Assembly: GCF_001294335.1 (NCBI RefSeq)
Contig: NZ_LGKG01000157.1
Coordinates: 31,271-95,270 of the forward strand
Source of the DNA: Streptomyces chattanoogensis
GTDB lineage: Bacteria; Actinomycetota; Actinomycetes; Streptomycetales; Streptomycetaceae
Direction of reading: 5' to 3'
Length of the DNA stretch: 64,000 bases
Of this stretch, positions 1 through 8,469 are shown one piece after another (the first letter of the stretch is position 1; each line of letters opens with the position of its first letter). The position numbers and the translations under genes are program-made. Under the pieces are notes generated by a model. It made no database searches, was not told where the DNA came from, and worked only from the letters and a program-made list of their open reading frames with translations.

Positions 1-1
1 G

Positions 2-373
2 CCGGGCACCGACATCACCTACCGCCCCGGCACCCGGCACCCCGAGCGCGCCGTCATCCACCTCACCGACCCGGCCCGCAAACCCCTCGAGCTCACCGCC
101 GAGATCCTCACCTCCTCACCCCTCGCCGTCGGCGCCGGCTACCCTCCCGCCGACGACTGGCAGCACGGCACCTGGCGCGGCCGCGGCTGGACCGACCGCC
201 GCAGCTACGACCTCTCCGACCCCGCCGCCCACCCCCTCGCCGCCTACGGCGTCACCGACCACGCCGCCCGCTTCACCCTCGACGGCCAGGTGGGCCACGG
301 AATCTTCGAGCACGGCAGCTTCGGCCGCCACGACCCCAGCGGCTTCACGGGCTACGGATCGGTCGCGCCATGA
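2..373 (+). CDS. C-terminal part of an unidentified conserved protein (truncated by window edge)
   Basis: An open frame runs in from the left edge and stops with the TGA at 371-373, so only about the last 123 codons are visible. The visible part is rich in Trp, Tyr, Gly and His and ends in a GHGIFEHGSFGRHDPSGF stretch, which suggests a beta-rich lipocalin or CrtC-like fold of the DUF7064/DUF7065 kind often found beside phosphotransferases. That assignment is from memory and weak. The stop overlaps the ATG of the next gene (ATGA), so the two are translationally coupled and probably act together. The start and N-terminal half lie outside the window. Confidence 0.6.
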   Translation, partial: PGTDITYRPGTRHPERAVIHLTDPARKPLELTAEILTSSPLAVGAGYPPADDWQHGTWRGRGWTDRRSYDLSDPAAHPLAAYGVTDHAARFTLDGQVGHGIFEHGSFGRHDPSGFTGYGSVAP

Positions 374-1521
374 CTGCCGCTCCGCGCCCCCGCACCACCA
401 CCCGCGACCCCGAAGCCCTGGCCCGGCGCCTCACCGCCTGGCTCGGCACCCGGCTCCCCGGCGCCCGCGCCACCCACACCACCGTCCCCGCCTCCAACGG
501 CATGTCCAGCGAAACCCTGCTCTTCGACATCGACCACCCCCACCACCCCGACCCGCCCTTCCGCTCCTGCGCGCTGCGCCTCGCCGCCGACCCCGCCGCG
601 TACACGGTCTTCCCGCGCTACGACATGGCCCGGCAGTACCGCACCATGCGCCTGGTAGCCGACCGCACCGACCTCCCCGTGCCCCGCACCCTCTGGCTCG
701 AAGAGGACCCCGCACACCTGGGCGCGCCCTTCTTCGTCATGGAGCGCGCCGCCGGCCGCGTCCCGCCGGACGTCATGCCCTATACGTACGAGGGGAATTG
801 GCTGCACGACGGCACGGATGAAGAACGGGAACGCCTCGAAGCCGCGAGCGTTTCGGTGCTCGCCCGGCTGCACGACCAAGTCCCGGTGCAGGAAGCGGAA
901 TTCCTCGCGGATGACGGATCCGGGAACGGATCCGGGAACGGATCCGGGAACGGATCTGGGAACAGGTCCGGGAACGCATTGCAGCGTCATGTCGCAGCCC
1001 AACGCGCCTACTACGAATGGGTCGTTGACGGCCGTCCGCATTCCCCGGTCATTGAGCGCGGCTTTTCCTGGCTCGCCGAACACTGGCCGGCGGATCCCGG
1101 TGAAACGGTTCTGACCTGGGGTGATGCCCGGATCGGCAATATCGTCTACGACGATTCCTGGGAGCCTGCCGCCGTACTGGACTGGGAAATGGCCGCCCTC
1201 GGGCCCCGCGAACTCGACCTGGGCTGGATGGTGTATCTCCATCGCTTCTTCCAGGACCTCACGCAGAGCAGCGGGCAGCCCGGACTCCCTGATTTTCTGC
1301 GCCGCCACAATATCGAGGGGCGCTATACCCGGCTCACCGGGCACACACCCCGCGACATGGAATTCCACACCCTCTATGCGGCCCTGCGGCAGGCCATCGT
1401 GATGCTGCGGGTGGCGTACCGCCAGGTGCATTTCGGTGAGGTGCCGGTGCCGGCCGACGCCGATGCGCTGATCCTGCACCGGGACACCCTGGAAGCGATG
1501 CTCGCCGGCCGTTACTGGTGA
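370..1521 (+). CDS. Phosphotransferase family protein (APH/choline-kinase fold)
   Basis: The 383-residue protein has the aminoglycoside-phosphotransferase fold. The catalytic loop is LTWGDARIGN near residue 248, where the usual HGD is WGD, and the metal-binding Asp lies in LDWEMA near residue 270. Proteins of this group, often placed next to acyl-CoA dehydrogenase or lipid genes, are kinase-like enzymes of unknown substrate rather than proven resistance enzymes. Residues about 183-202 are a Gly-Ser-Gly-Asn repeat encoded by a 12-bp tandem repeat, lying on a surface loop between the N- and C-lobes. The start ATG overlaps the stop of the upstream gene. The first 400 bases are more extremely C-rich at third positions than the rest. 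Confidence 0.85.
   Translation: MTAAPRPRTTTRDPEALARRLTAWLGTRLPGARATHTTVPASNGMSSETLLFDIDHPHHPDPPFRSCALRLAADPAAYTVFPRYDMARQYRTMRLVADRTDLPVPRTLWLEEDPAHLGAPFFVMERAAGRVPPDVMPYTYEGNWLHDGTDEERERLEAASVSVLARLHDQVPVQEAEFLADDGSGNGSGNGSGNGSGNRSGNALQRHVAAQRAYYEWVVDGRPHSPVIERGFSWLAEHWPADPGETVLTWGDARIGNIVYDDSWEPAAVLDWEMAALGPRELDLGWMVYLHRFFQDLTQSSGQPGLPDFLRRHNIEGRYTRLTGHTPRDMEFHTLYAALRQAIVMLRVAYRQVHFGEVPVPADADALILHRDTLEAMLAGRYW
916..975 (+). repeat. 12-bp in-frame tandem repeat, five units
   Basis: Five consecutive 12-base units of GGATCCGGGAAC (the fourth and fifth differ by one and two bases) lie inside the phosphotransferase gene and encode repeated Gly-Ser-Gly-Asn. The unit length is a multiple of three, so copy-number change would keep the reading frame. 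Confidence 0.95.
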
Positions 1522-1543
1522 GCGGCCGGCCGGGCGAGCGGAC

Positions 1544-1978
1544 TCAGGCGCTGTGGCGCATCTCCGGCACCCGGGCCGGCCGGGTGCCGGGGCCGCCGAT
1601 GTGCGAGAACGGCTGGCGGCGCCAGTCCAGGCTCTCCGGGAGCGTCAGCAGCACGGCCGCGTCCTGCTCCTGAGTCTCCGTCGCGCCGTCGGTCTCCGGC
1701 GCCTCGGCCACCGGCCGGCCGGATCCCTGGCACACCGTCAGGCCGAACGGATTCCACGGCGAGGGGCACAGGGCGTGCTCCGGCAGCGTGTCCTCGTCCG
1801 CCAGCAGCGCGATCGGCTGCCCGCAGTCCGGGCAGGTCACGCGGTAGATGTCAAAGGTCTCGAAGGCCTCGTCCGGGCCGTCCGTACCGTCGTCCCCAAA
1901 GAAACCGGGACTGTCGCCCTCCTGTGCGCCGACGGTCGACGCGGCGGATTCCTGCTTGAGGCGTCGCATGATGTCCAT
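1544..1978 (-). CDS. Conserved hypothetical protein with a CPxC motif
   Basis: This 144-residue acidic protein has a CPDC motif near residue 49 and further Cys residues near 72 and 82, which could form a single zinc site, and no membrane segment. I do not recognise a function. It is convergent with the phosphotransferase, whose stop lies 22 bases away, and its start is 213 bases from the divergent AsnC-type regulator. Length and composition look like the many small Streptomyces-specific hypotheticals. The start was taken as the ATG giving MDIMRRLKQE; an ATG three codons in is also possible. Confidence 0.7.
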   Translation of the reverse strand: MDIMRRLKQESAASTVGAQEGDSPGFFGDDGTDGPDEAFETFDIYRVTCPDCGQPIALLADEDTLPEHALCPSPWNPFGLTVCQGSGRPVAEAPETDGATETQEQDAAVLLTLPESLDWRRQPFSHIGGPGTRPARVPEMRHSA

Positions 1979-2191
1979 CCCCCTCGGGTGGGCCAGGCCA
2001 CTCGGACCGCTGACTTCCTTGACGGGCGGTCCCGGCCACCACCAGCAATTCCCTTCATGCCGCGTGCATAATCACCGCGGCCCGGCGGACACGGGTTCAC
2101 CGGTGTGGCATTGCTCACACGGGACCCGCGCGGGGTGTCCACGATCCGGCGCGCGCTGCGCATTCGCGGCCGCGCACAGTAGGTTGGGCGG

Positions 2192-2632
2192 GTGGAGGAG
2201 TTGGACCGACAAATCGTGGATCTGCTCGTCAAGGACGGGCGGATGAGCTACACCGACCTGGGCAAGGCCACCGGCCTGTCCACCTCGGCCGTGCACCAGC
2301 GCGTGCGCCGGCTCGAGCAGCGCGGTGTCATCCGGGGCTATGCCGCCATCGTGGACCCCGAAGCCGTGGGCCTGCCGCTCACCGCCTTCATCTCGGTCAA
2401 ACCCTTCGACCCCAGTGCGCCGGACGACATCTCCGACCGCCTCGCGGAGGTCCCCGAGCTGGAGGCCTGCCACAGCGTCGCGGGCGACGAGAACTACATC
2501 CTCAAGGTCCGCGTCGCCACCCCGCTGGAGCTGGAGCATCTGCTCACCCGGATCCGTTCGCTCGCCGGGGTCTCGACCCGTACGACGGTCGTGCTGTCCA
2601 CTCCGTACGAGGCCCGGCCGCCGCGCATCTGA
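2192..2632 (+). CDS. Lrp/AsnC-family transcriptional regulator
   Basis: The 146-residue protein starts at GTG and opens directly with the winged helix-turn-helix (LDRQIVDLLVKDGRMSYTDL, then LSTSAVHQRVRRLEQRGVI). The RAM ligand-binding domain follows from about residue 65. Its size is normal for the family, which forms octameric discs that sense amino acids or related metabolites. It lies 61 bases upstream of an amidohydrolase on the same strand and is probably its regulator or a co-transcribed partner. The upstream gap holds an imperfect inverted repeat GTGTG-N8-CACAC at 2103-2120 that may be an operator. Confidence 0.92.
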   Translation: MEELDRQIVDLLVKDGRMSYTDLGKATGLSTSAVHQRVRRLEQRGVIRGYAAIVDPEAVGLPLTAFISVKPFDPSAPDDISDRLAEVPELEACHSVAGDENYILKVRVATPLELEHLLTRIRSLAGVSTRTTVVLSTPYEARPPRI

Positions 2633-2693
2633 CCTGGCGATATCCGGCCCCCCGCGTGCGGTGCGCCCGCGCGCAGGGGCCAGACTGTCCGGT

Positions 2694-4340
2694 ATGAGCG
2701 AGCGCATCCCCGACCCGGCCCCGCCCCGTACCGTCCTGCTGCGCGGCGGTGAGGTGCACAGCCCCGCGGACCCCTTCGCCACCGCCATGGTGGTCGAGGG
2801 CGACCGCATCGCCTGGGTGGGGGAGGAGGGCGCCGCCGACTCCTTCGCCGACGGTGTCGACGAGGTCGTGCACCTAGAGGGCGCGCTGGTCACCCCCGCC
2901 TTCACGGACGCACACGTGCACACCACCGCCACCGGGCTCGCGCTGACCGGCCTCGATCTGGCCGGTGCGGCCACACTGTCGGATGCGCTGGCCCGCATCC
3001 GCGCGTATGCGGCCGCGCGCCCGGCGGACCGGGTCCTGCTCGGCCACGGCTGGGACTCCGGCGACTGGCCCGAGGGGCGCCCGCCCTCCCGTACGGAACT
3101 GGACGCGGCAACCGGCGGCCGTCCCCTCTATCTGACCCGTGTCGACGTGCACTCCGCGGTCGTGACCACGGCCCTGCTGGACCTGGTCCCCAGGGTTCGT
3201 GAGCTGCCCGGATTCCATGCCGACGCCCCGCTGACCGAAGACGCCCACCACGCCGTACGGGCCGCCGCCCACGCCACCGTCACGCCTTCCCAGCGGGCCG
3301 ACGCCCAGGCGGCGGCGCTCGCCCGCGCCGCCTCGCTCGGGATCGGCAGCATCCATGAGTGCGCGGGGCCGAAGATCTCGAGCGAGGACGACTTCACCGC
3401 GCTGCTGGCCCTGGCGGCCGACAGCGGTGTCGCCGGCCCGCGGGTGGTCGGCTACTGGGCCGAACTGATCGCATCCGCAAAGGAGGCCGAGCGGATCCGG
3501 GAGCTGGGCGCGATCGGCGCGGCCGGCGATCTGTTCGTCGACGGCTCCCTCGGCTCGCACACCGCCCACCTGCACGCCCCGTACGCCGACGCCGCCCACA
3601 CCGGCACCGCGCACCTCGACGCCGAGGCCGTCGCCGCCCATGTCGCCGCCTGCACCGAGGCCGGGCTCCAGGCCGGTTTCCATGCGATCGGCGACGCGGC
3701 GCTGACCACCGTCGTCGACGGCGTACGGGCCGCCGCCGAGCGCGTCGGCCTGGACCGGATCCGCGCCGCCCGGCACCGCGTCGAGCACGCCGAAATGCTC
3801 ACCGCCACCACCCTCGCCGGCTTCGCCGAGCTCGCCCTGACCGCCTCCGTACAGCCCGCCTTCGACGCGGCATGGGGCGGCGGCGAGGGCATGTACGCGG
3901 CCCGCCTCGGCGCCGACCGCGCCCGCACCCTCAACCCGTACGCCGCCCTGCTCAAGGCCGGTGTCCCGCTCGCCCTCGGCTCCGACAGCCCGGTCACCCC
4001 GCTCGACCCCTGGGGCACCCTGCGCGCCGCCGTCTTCCACCGCACCCGCGCCCACCGCATCTCCGCCCGTGCCGCGTTCACCGCCCACACCCGCGGCGGC
4101 TGGCGGGCCATCGGCCGGGACGACGCGGGAGTCCTGGTGCCCGGCGCGCCCGCCGACTACGCGGTCTGGCGCACCGGCGAACTGATCGTCCAGGCCCTCG
4201 ACGAGCGGGTGGAACGCTGGTCCACCGACCCGCGCTCCGGCACCCCCGGTCTGCCCGATCTGACCCCCGGCGGCGACCTCCCGGAGTGCCTGGCCACGGT
4301 CGTCGGCGGCCGCACCGTCTTCGCGCGGCCGATCGAGTGA
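2694..4340 (+). CDS. YtcJ-type amidohydrolase
   Basis: The 548-residue protein belongs to the metal-dependent amidohydrolase superfamily, YtcJ branch. An N-terminal beta-sandwich strand (LLRGGEVHSP) is followed by the metal-binding HVH in TDAHVHTT near residue 78. The late GSDSPVTPLDPW motif gives the catalytic Asp, and RHRVEHAE supplies another ligand His. The substrate is unknown; known relatives act on formamides, ureas and cyclic amides. The start is the ATG after the 61-base gap from the AsnC gene; longer upstream open frame overlaps that gene and is not used. A second member of the family lies at 41941-43608. Confidence 0.88.
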   Translation: MSERIPDPAPPRTVLLRGGEVHSPADPFATAMVVEGDRIAWVGEEGAADSFADGVDEVVHLEGALVTPAFTDAHVHTTATGLALTGLDLAGAATLSDALARIRAYAAARPADRVLLGHGWDSGDWPEGRPPSRTELDAATGGRPLYLTRVDVHSAVVTTALLDLVPRVRELPGFHADAPLTEDAHHAVRAAAHATVTPSQRADAQAAALARAASLGIGSIHECAGPKISSEDDFTALLALAADSGVAGPRVVGYWAELIASAKEAERIRELGAIGAAGDLFVDGSLGSHTAHLHAPYADAAHTGTAHLDAEAVAAHVAACTEAGLQAGFHAIGDAALTTVVDGVRAAAERVGLDRIRAARHRVEHAEMLTATTLAGFAELALTASVQPAFDAAWGGGEGMYAARLGADRARTLNPYAALLKAGVPLALGSDSPVTPLDPWGTLRAAVFHRTRAHRISARAAFTAHTRGGWRAIGRDDAGVLVPGAPADYAVWRTGELIVQALDERVERWSTDPRSGTPGLPDLTPGGDLPECLATVVGGRTVFARPIE

Positions 4341-4449
4341 CATCGGGCGGGAAGGTGTCGCCACAGGTGCGCTTGCAGCCCCTTGCCCCACCTGGGCCCG
4401 CCCGCCGGTGACCTGGGGCGACGCGAAACCGACGCAGGCGGAGCACCTG

Positions 4450-4480
4450 TTGACAGCAGGCGGTCGGCGGCCGGTAGGTT
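4450..4480 (+). promoter_or_regulatory. Near-consensus HrdB-type promoter
   Basis: TTGACA at 4450-4455 and TAGGTT at 4475-4480 are separated by 19 bases. The predicted start (about 4485-4488) is exactly where the folded RNA described in the next entry begins. No coding region starts close downstream. Confidence 0.6.
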
Positions 4481-4483
4481 CGG

Positions 4484-4672
4484 CCGGGTCCACCACAGGA
4501 CGTCCGATCGGGAGACCTCCGCGCAGTCGTCGAACGCAGCTGGGCCATGGGGCGGGGCGCCACACCGGCGCACCGCCACTGGGAGCCAGGTCCAGCGCCA
4601 GCGGGACGGCGTGACGGAGGGTTTCAGTCGGTCGGCAGGTGCGACCCGGGTGGGGCCCGGAGCTCAGTAGAC
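4484..4672 (+). ncRNA. Predicted rod-shaped structured RNA, 6S-like in architecture
   Basis: The stretch after the promoter folds into one long interrupted hairpin. CCGGGTCCACC (4484-4494) pairs with GGTG plus GACCCGG (4638-4641, 4643-4649) with one bulged base. CCTCCG (4516-4521) pairs with CGGAGG (4615-4620). After a roughly symmetrical open bubble of about 17 bases per side, GCTGGGCC (4539-4546) pairs with GGTCCAGC (4589-4596). GGCGG-G-GCGCC (4551-4561) pairs with GGCGC-A-CCGCC (4567-4577) around an ACACC loop. A closing stem, large central bubble and terminal arm is the layout of 6S RNA, which binds RNA polymerase. It may instead be a long 5' leader of lnt. The 3' end is a guess. Confidence 0.45.
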
Positions 4673-4686
4673 AACGGCTTTCGGTC

Positions 4687-4732
4687 GACCCGCAGCCAGC
4701 GGGTCCCAGGTCGGCCCGAAGGGCACCGGGCC
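4687..4732 (+). terminator. Two GC-rich hairpins after the predicted RNA
   Basis: GACCCGC-AGCCA-GCGGGTC (4687-4705) is a perfect 7-bp stem. It is followed by GGCCCG...CGGGCC with a 6-bp stem. There is no U-run, which is usual for Streptomyces terminators. They could end the structured RNA or be part of the lnt leader. Confidence 0.35.
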
Positions 4733-4833
4733 CCGATCCGCACCTCTCCGCACAACCCCGCGCTTGTGCGCTGCGCCTCGGTCTTGCGCACCTGGCACCC
4801 GGTACGGCGCCTTCCCGATGTACGGTCAGCTCA

Positions 4834-4870
4834 CTCCCCCGAGCTCCCCAGGAGCAGGGAGGGACCCCCA
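4834..4870 (+). repeat. Degenerate copy of a short palindromic dispersed repeat
   Basis: CTCCCCCGAGCTCCCC...GGAGCAGGG...GGGACCCCC resembles the element found intact inside the GH38 gene at 25343-25380. Here it lies just upstream of the lnt ribosome-binding site. Confidence 0.45.
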
Positions 4871-4895
4871 CCCGACCTGCAGGAAGGCCGCGACC

Positions 4896-6533
4896 GTGTC
4901 ATCGGTCTCCGAGACCACCGAACCAGCCGTCAGCGGCGACCCGTCCGACGGCCCGGTGCCGCCCGCCGAGAAGGGCGTGACCGACGTGCCACACCGCCCC
5001 GGCCGGCTCCGGCGGCTCGCCGCACTCGCCCGTCGCGAGGCGGCGCGCACCGCCCTCGCGGTCGTCTCCGGCGTTGCGCTCGCGCTCGCCTTCCCGCCGT
5101 ACGGCCTGTGGCCGCTTTCCCTGGTGGGCGTGGCCGCGTTCGCGCTGCTCACCCGCGGCCGGACGGTACGGCAGGGAGCCTGGACCGGCTTCGCCTTCGG
5201 GCTGCCGTTCTTCGTGATCCTGCTCAAGTGGCTGCATGTGGTCGGCTGGGACGCTGTGATCGGGCTGTCCGTCGCCGAGGCGCTGTTCCTGATGCTGCTG
5301 GGCGCGGCGCTGGCGGGCACCTCGCGGCTGCCGGCCTGGCCGCTGTGGGCCGCCTGTCTGTGGGTCGCCGAGGAATGGGCCCGCGACCGGCTGCCGTTCG
5401 GCGGTTTCCCCTGGGGGCGGCTGGCGTTCGCCAACACCGGCTCGCCGTTCACCCCGCTCGCCGCGCTCGGCGGCGCCCCGCTGGTGACCTTCGCCGTCGC
5501 GCTGTGGGGCCTGCGCGACGGCGGCCGGGCGCGCAAGGCGGTGACGGTCATGGAGTGCTTCGGCCTCGCCGCCGCGGTGACGGTCGCGGGCGCGGCCGTC
5601 CCCGTCCCGACGAAGGCCGACGACACCGTCGACATCGCCGTCGTCCAGGGCAACGTCCAGCAGCCCGGTATGGACTTCCTGGGGCGCCCCATGAAGATCC
5701 TCGACAACCACGCGACGGCCACCGAGAAGCTCGCCGCCGACATCAAGGCGGGCAAGACCAGGAAGCCCGACCTGGTCATCTGGCCGGAGAACTCCTCCGA
5801 CCTCGACCCCTTCCAGTACCCCCAGGCCTACGACCGGATCGACGAGGCCGTGAAGGCGGTCGGTGTGCCGGTACTCGTCGGCGCCCTCGTCGACCACCCC
5901 ACCAAGAAGGGCTATGTCTTCAACGAGGGCATCGTCTGGGACCCGAAGAAGGGGCCGGGCGCCTCGTACACCAAGCAGCACCCGGTGCCGTTCGGCGAGT
6001 ACGTCCCCTTCCGGGAGCAGCTCAGCAAGATCATTACGCGGTTCAAGCGGGTGCCCCGCAACTTCTACCCGGGCGACCACACCGGCGTACTGAAGCTCGG
6101 CCCCGCCAGGCTCGGCGACGTCATCTGCTTCGAGGTCGCCTATGACGAGATCGTGCACGACACCGTCGACGCGGGCGCCCGCGCCCTGGTCATCCAGACC
6201 AACAACGCCACCTACGGCCGCACCGGCCAGCCCGAGCAGCAGCTGGCCATGTCCAAGCTGCGCGCCGTCGAACACGGCCGGGCCATCGTCACCGCCGCCA
6301 CCAGCGGGATCAGCGCGGTCGTCGCCCCGGACGGCGCGGTCACGCACCAAATTCCCGAATTCACCCACGGCGTCGTCTCGGCGCGGATCCCGCTGCGCGA
6401 CGAAACGACGCTCGCCGACCGCGTCGGTGCGGCACCCGAGTGGGTGCTCGCTATCGTGGGCTTTCTGTCCTGCGCCGCGGGGGTTGTCATCGGTCGGCGC
6501 GGGCGTACGGAGACCGAAAAGGGGAAGCAGTGA
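4896..6533 (+). CDS. lnt: Apolipoprotein N-acyltransferase
   Basis: The 545-residue membrane enzyme transfers a third acyl chain from phospholipid to the N-terminal Cys of lipoproteins. Residues about 45-235 carry several hydrophobic helices. From about 245 a nitrilase-like domain follows with catalytic Glu (VIWPENSSD), Lys (KQHPVPFGEY) and Cys (DVICFEVAYDE). The GTG at 4896 is chosen because AGGAAGG (4881-4887) sits 8 bases upstream; the frame is open further upstream but without a ribosome-binding site. Its TGA overlaps the GTG of the mannosyltransferase (GTGA), matching the known actinobacterial Lnt-Ppm1 partnership. Confidence 0.93.
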   Translation: MSSVSETTEPAVSGDPSDGPVPPAEKGVTDVPHRPGRLRRLAALARREAARTALAVVSGVALALAFPPYGLWPLSLVGVAAFALLTRGRTVRQGAWTGFAFGLPFFVILLKWLHVVGWDAVIGLSVAEALFLMLLGAALAGTSRLPAWPLWAACLWVAEEWARDRLPFGGFPWGRLAFANTGSPFTPLAALGGAPLVTFAVALWGLRDGGRARKAVTVMECFGLAAAVTVAGAAVPVPTKADDTVDIAVVQGNVQQPGMDFLGRPMKILDNHATATEKLAADIKAGKTRKPDLVIWPENSSDLDPFQYPQAYDRIDEAVKAVGVPVLVGALVDHPTKKGYVFNEGIVWDPKKGPGASYTKQHPVPFGEYVPFREQLSKIITRFKRVPRNFYPGDHTGVLKLGPARLGDVICFEVAYDEIVHDTVDAGARALVIQTNNATYGRTGQPEQQLAMSKLRAVEHGRAIVTAATSGISAVVAPDGAVTHQIPEFTHGVVSARIPLRDETTLADRVGAAPEWVLAIVGFLSCAAGVVIGRRGRTETEKGKQ

Positions 6534-7288
6534 CAGACGGCGGTCAGCGGCAGTACGGTCCGCTCGGCACCACGTTGGTGATCATCCCGACGTACAACGA
6601 GGCGGAGAACATCAAGCCGATCGTCTCGCGGGTGCGGTCCGCCGTCCCCGAGGCCCATGTCCTGGTGGCGGACGACAACTCTCCCGACGGCACCGGCAAG
6701 CTTGCCGATGAACTCGCCGCCGAGGACGAGCAGGTCCATGTCCTGCACCGCAAGGGCAAGGAGGGGCTCGGTGCCGCGTACCTCGCGGGCTTCCAGTGGG
6801 GCATGGACAACGGCTACGGCGTACTGGTCGAGATGGACGCCGACGGCTCACACCGCCCCGAGGAGCTGCCCCGGCTGCTGACCGCCCTCAAGGGCGCCGA
6901 TCTCGTCCTCGGCTCGCGCTGGGTGCCCGGCGGGCGGGTGGTGAACTGGCCCAAGCGGCGCGAGTTCCTCTCCCGCGGCGCCAGTGCCTACTCGCGCGCC
7001 CTGCTGGACGTCCCGATCCGCGATGTGACCGGCGGCTACCGGGCCTTCCGTGTGGAGACGCTCCAGGGGCTCGGGCTGGAGGAGGTGGCTTCGGCCGGCT
7101 ACTGCTTCCAGGTCGATCTCGCCCGTCGTGCGGTACGGGCCGGGTTCCACGTCGTCGAGGTGCCGATCACCTTCGTCGACCGCGAACACGGGGACAGCAA
7201 GATGAGCCGCGACATCATGGTCGAGGCGCTGTGGCGGATCACGGCCTGGGGCATCGATACCAGGGTGAGCAAGATGCGACGCCGCTGA
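6530..7288 (+). CDS. ppm1: Polyprenol monophosphomannose synthase (GT2)
   Basis: The 252-residue GT2 glycosyltransferase moves mannose from GDP-mannose to polyprenyl phosphate, supplying the lipid donor for protein O-mannosylation and lipoglycans. The N-terminus has the nucleotide-binding VIIPTYNEAENI, then ADDNSPDGT and the metal-binding EMDADGSH near residue 103. There is no C-terminal membrane anchor, as in actinobacterial Ppm1, which relies on Lnt for membrane tethering. The GTG start overlaps the lnt stop by four bases, so the two are translated together. Confidence 0.92.
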   Translation: MTDGGQRQYGPLGTTLVIIPTYNEAENIKPIVSRVRSAVPEAHVLVADDNSPDGTGKLADELAAEDEQVHVLHRKGKEGLGAAYLAGFQWGMDNGYGVLVEMDADGSHRPEELPRLLTALKGADLVLGSRWVPGGRVVNWPKRREFLSRGASAYSRALLDVPIRDVTGGYRAFRVETLQGLGLEEVASAGYCFQVDLARRAVRAGFHVVEVPITFVDREHGDSKMSRDIMVEALWRITAWGIDTRVSKMRRR

Positions 7289-7322
7289 CCTCGTGGCAGG
7301 TCGTGCCAGGCACACTTGAGGC

Positions 7323-7916
7323 ATGACGTTCGGAGCCATGCCACCGCCCAGTACCCGCCCGCCCCAGCGACGTTCCCGCGCCCGCCGGTTCGTCCCGCTG
7401 GGCATCGCCGCCTGGGTGGTGCTGGAGGTCTGGCTGCTGATCGTCGTCGGCGACGCCACGAACGGACTGACGGTCTTCCTGCTGCTGCTCGCGGGGGTGG
7501 TGGCCGGTTCGCTGGTGATCAAGCGGGCGGGCCGCCGGGCCTGGCGCAGCCTGACCGAGAGCCTCCAGTCCGGCGGTCCCGCGGCGCAGTCCGGGAAGTC
7601 CGGGTCCGCGGGCAACGGCAACACCATGCCGATGCTGGGCGGACTGCTGCTGATGGTGCCGGGGCTGGTGTCCGATGTGGCGGGTCTGCTCTGCCTCTTC
7701 CCGCCGACCGGGAAGCTGATCCAGCGCCGCACGGAGAAGCTGCTGAACCGGCGGGCGGGCCAGGGCCAGGGCCCGGGGTCGTTCGGCGAGGCGTTCCAGC
7801 AGGCCCGCATCCACCGGCCCGGCGGCAAGGTTGTCCAGGGCGAGGTCATCCGCGACGACGCGGCCGGGGACGGACCCCCGGCGCCGCCGCGCCAGGACCC
7901 GCCGCTGACCCGCTGA
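7323..7916 (+). CDS. fxsA: FxsA-family membrane protein
   Basis: The 197-residue protein has a paired hydrophobic segment near residues 25-65, the FxsA GGLLLMVPGLVSD motif near residue 105, and a cytoplasmic hydrophilic tail. FxsA in E. coli relieves phage exclusion by the F plasmid; its general role is unknown. It follows ppm1 by 34 bases on the same strand, so it is likely the last gene of the lnt-ppm1 operon. It ends in front of a strong bidirectional hairpin shared with rbpA. Confidence 0.88.
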   Translation: MTFGAMPPPSTRPPQRRSRARRFVPLGIAAWVVLEVWLLIVVGDATNGLTVFLLLLAGVVAGSLVIKRAGRRAWRSLTESLQSGGPAAQSGKSGSAGNGNTMPMLGGLLLMVPGLVSDVAGLLCLFPPTGKLIQRRTEKLLNRRAGQGQGPGSFGEAFQQARIHRPGGKVVQGEVIRDDAAGDGPPAPPRQDPPLTR

Positions 7917-7951
7917 GAGCGGGGCGCACCGGACGCAGGGCGCAAACGAGC

Positions 7952-7992
7952 AAGGGCCGGGGCCACCGCGCGATGCGGTGGCCCCGGCCCTT
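7952..7992. terminator. Bidirectional terminator between fxsA and rbpA
   Basis: A perfect 18-bp stem (7952-7969 with 7975-7992) closes a GCGAT loop and lies between two convergent genes. It is flanked by AA/TT on the stem base, so it can serve both strands. Confidence 0.92.
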
Positions 7993-8029
7993 GTGCTGCT
8001 TACTGTCTGCGCAGGCCGCCCGGCAGGTG

Positions 8030-8407
8030 TCAGGCGGACTTGCGGTTGCTGTCGCGCGGATGCACGGCAATGTTCATGGTGCCGGAGCGCAGGACCGCCA
8101 GCCGCTCGGCCAGCACTTCCTCCAGCTCCTCGCGGGTGCGCCGCTCCATGAGCATGTCCCAGTGCGTACGCGCGGGCTTACCCTTCTTCTCTTCGGGGCC
8201 GTCGCCATCCACCAGAAGAGAGGGTGCACCACAAACCTTGCACTCCCACTCCGGCGGAATCTCGGCCTCAACCGAGAACGGCATCTCAAATCGATGGCCG
8301 TTCTGGCATGCGTACTCCACCGCCTGGCGCGGGGCCAGGTCGATGCCGCGGTCGGTCTCGTAGCTGGTCACCACGAGTCGCGTACCGCGGAGAGCTCGCT
8401 CACTCAT
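8030..8407 (-). CDS. rbpA: RNA polymerase-binding protein RbpA
   Basis: The 125-residue protein binds the primary sigma factor and RNA polymerase and stabilises open complexes; it is essential or near-essential in actinobacteria. The sequence has the RbpA core with paired CQNGH and CKVCGAP cysteines and the C-terminal sigma-interaction helix (THWDMLMERRTREELEEVL). The inner ATG (MSERALRG) is chosen because it gives the standard length of about 124 residues; an upstream in-frame ATG adds ten residues. A perfect SigR-type promoter lies 63 bases upstream. Confidence 0.96.
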   Translation of the reverse strand: MSERALRGTRLVVTSYETDRGIDLAPRQAVEYACQNGHRFEMPFSVEAEIPPEWECKVCGAPSLLVDGDGPEEKKGKPARTHWDMLMERRTREELEEVLAERLAVLRSGTMNIAVHPRDSNRKSA

Positions 8408-8469
8408 GAATCGTGCCTCCCGGGCTTTGTCGCCCACAGGACAGGTGTCGCTGTCGTCGTCATCCGGTC

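Noticed and set aside
2874..4871. A long 665-codon open frame on the minus strand, and many other antisense frames longer than 300 codons
   Set aside because: They lie opposite well-supported genes and arise because high-GC coding sequence has few stops on the other strand. Their translations are low-complexity Gly/Ala/Arg/Pro-rich and match no family.
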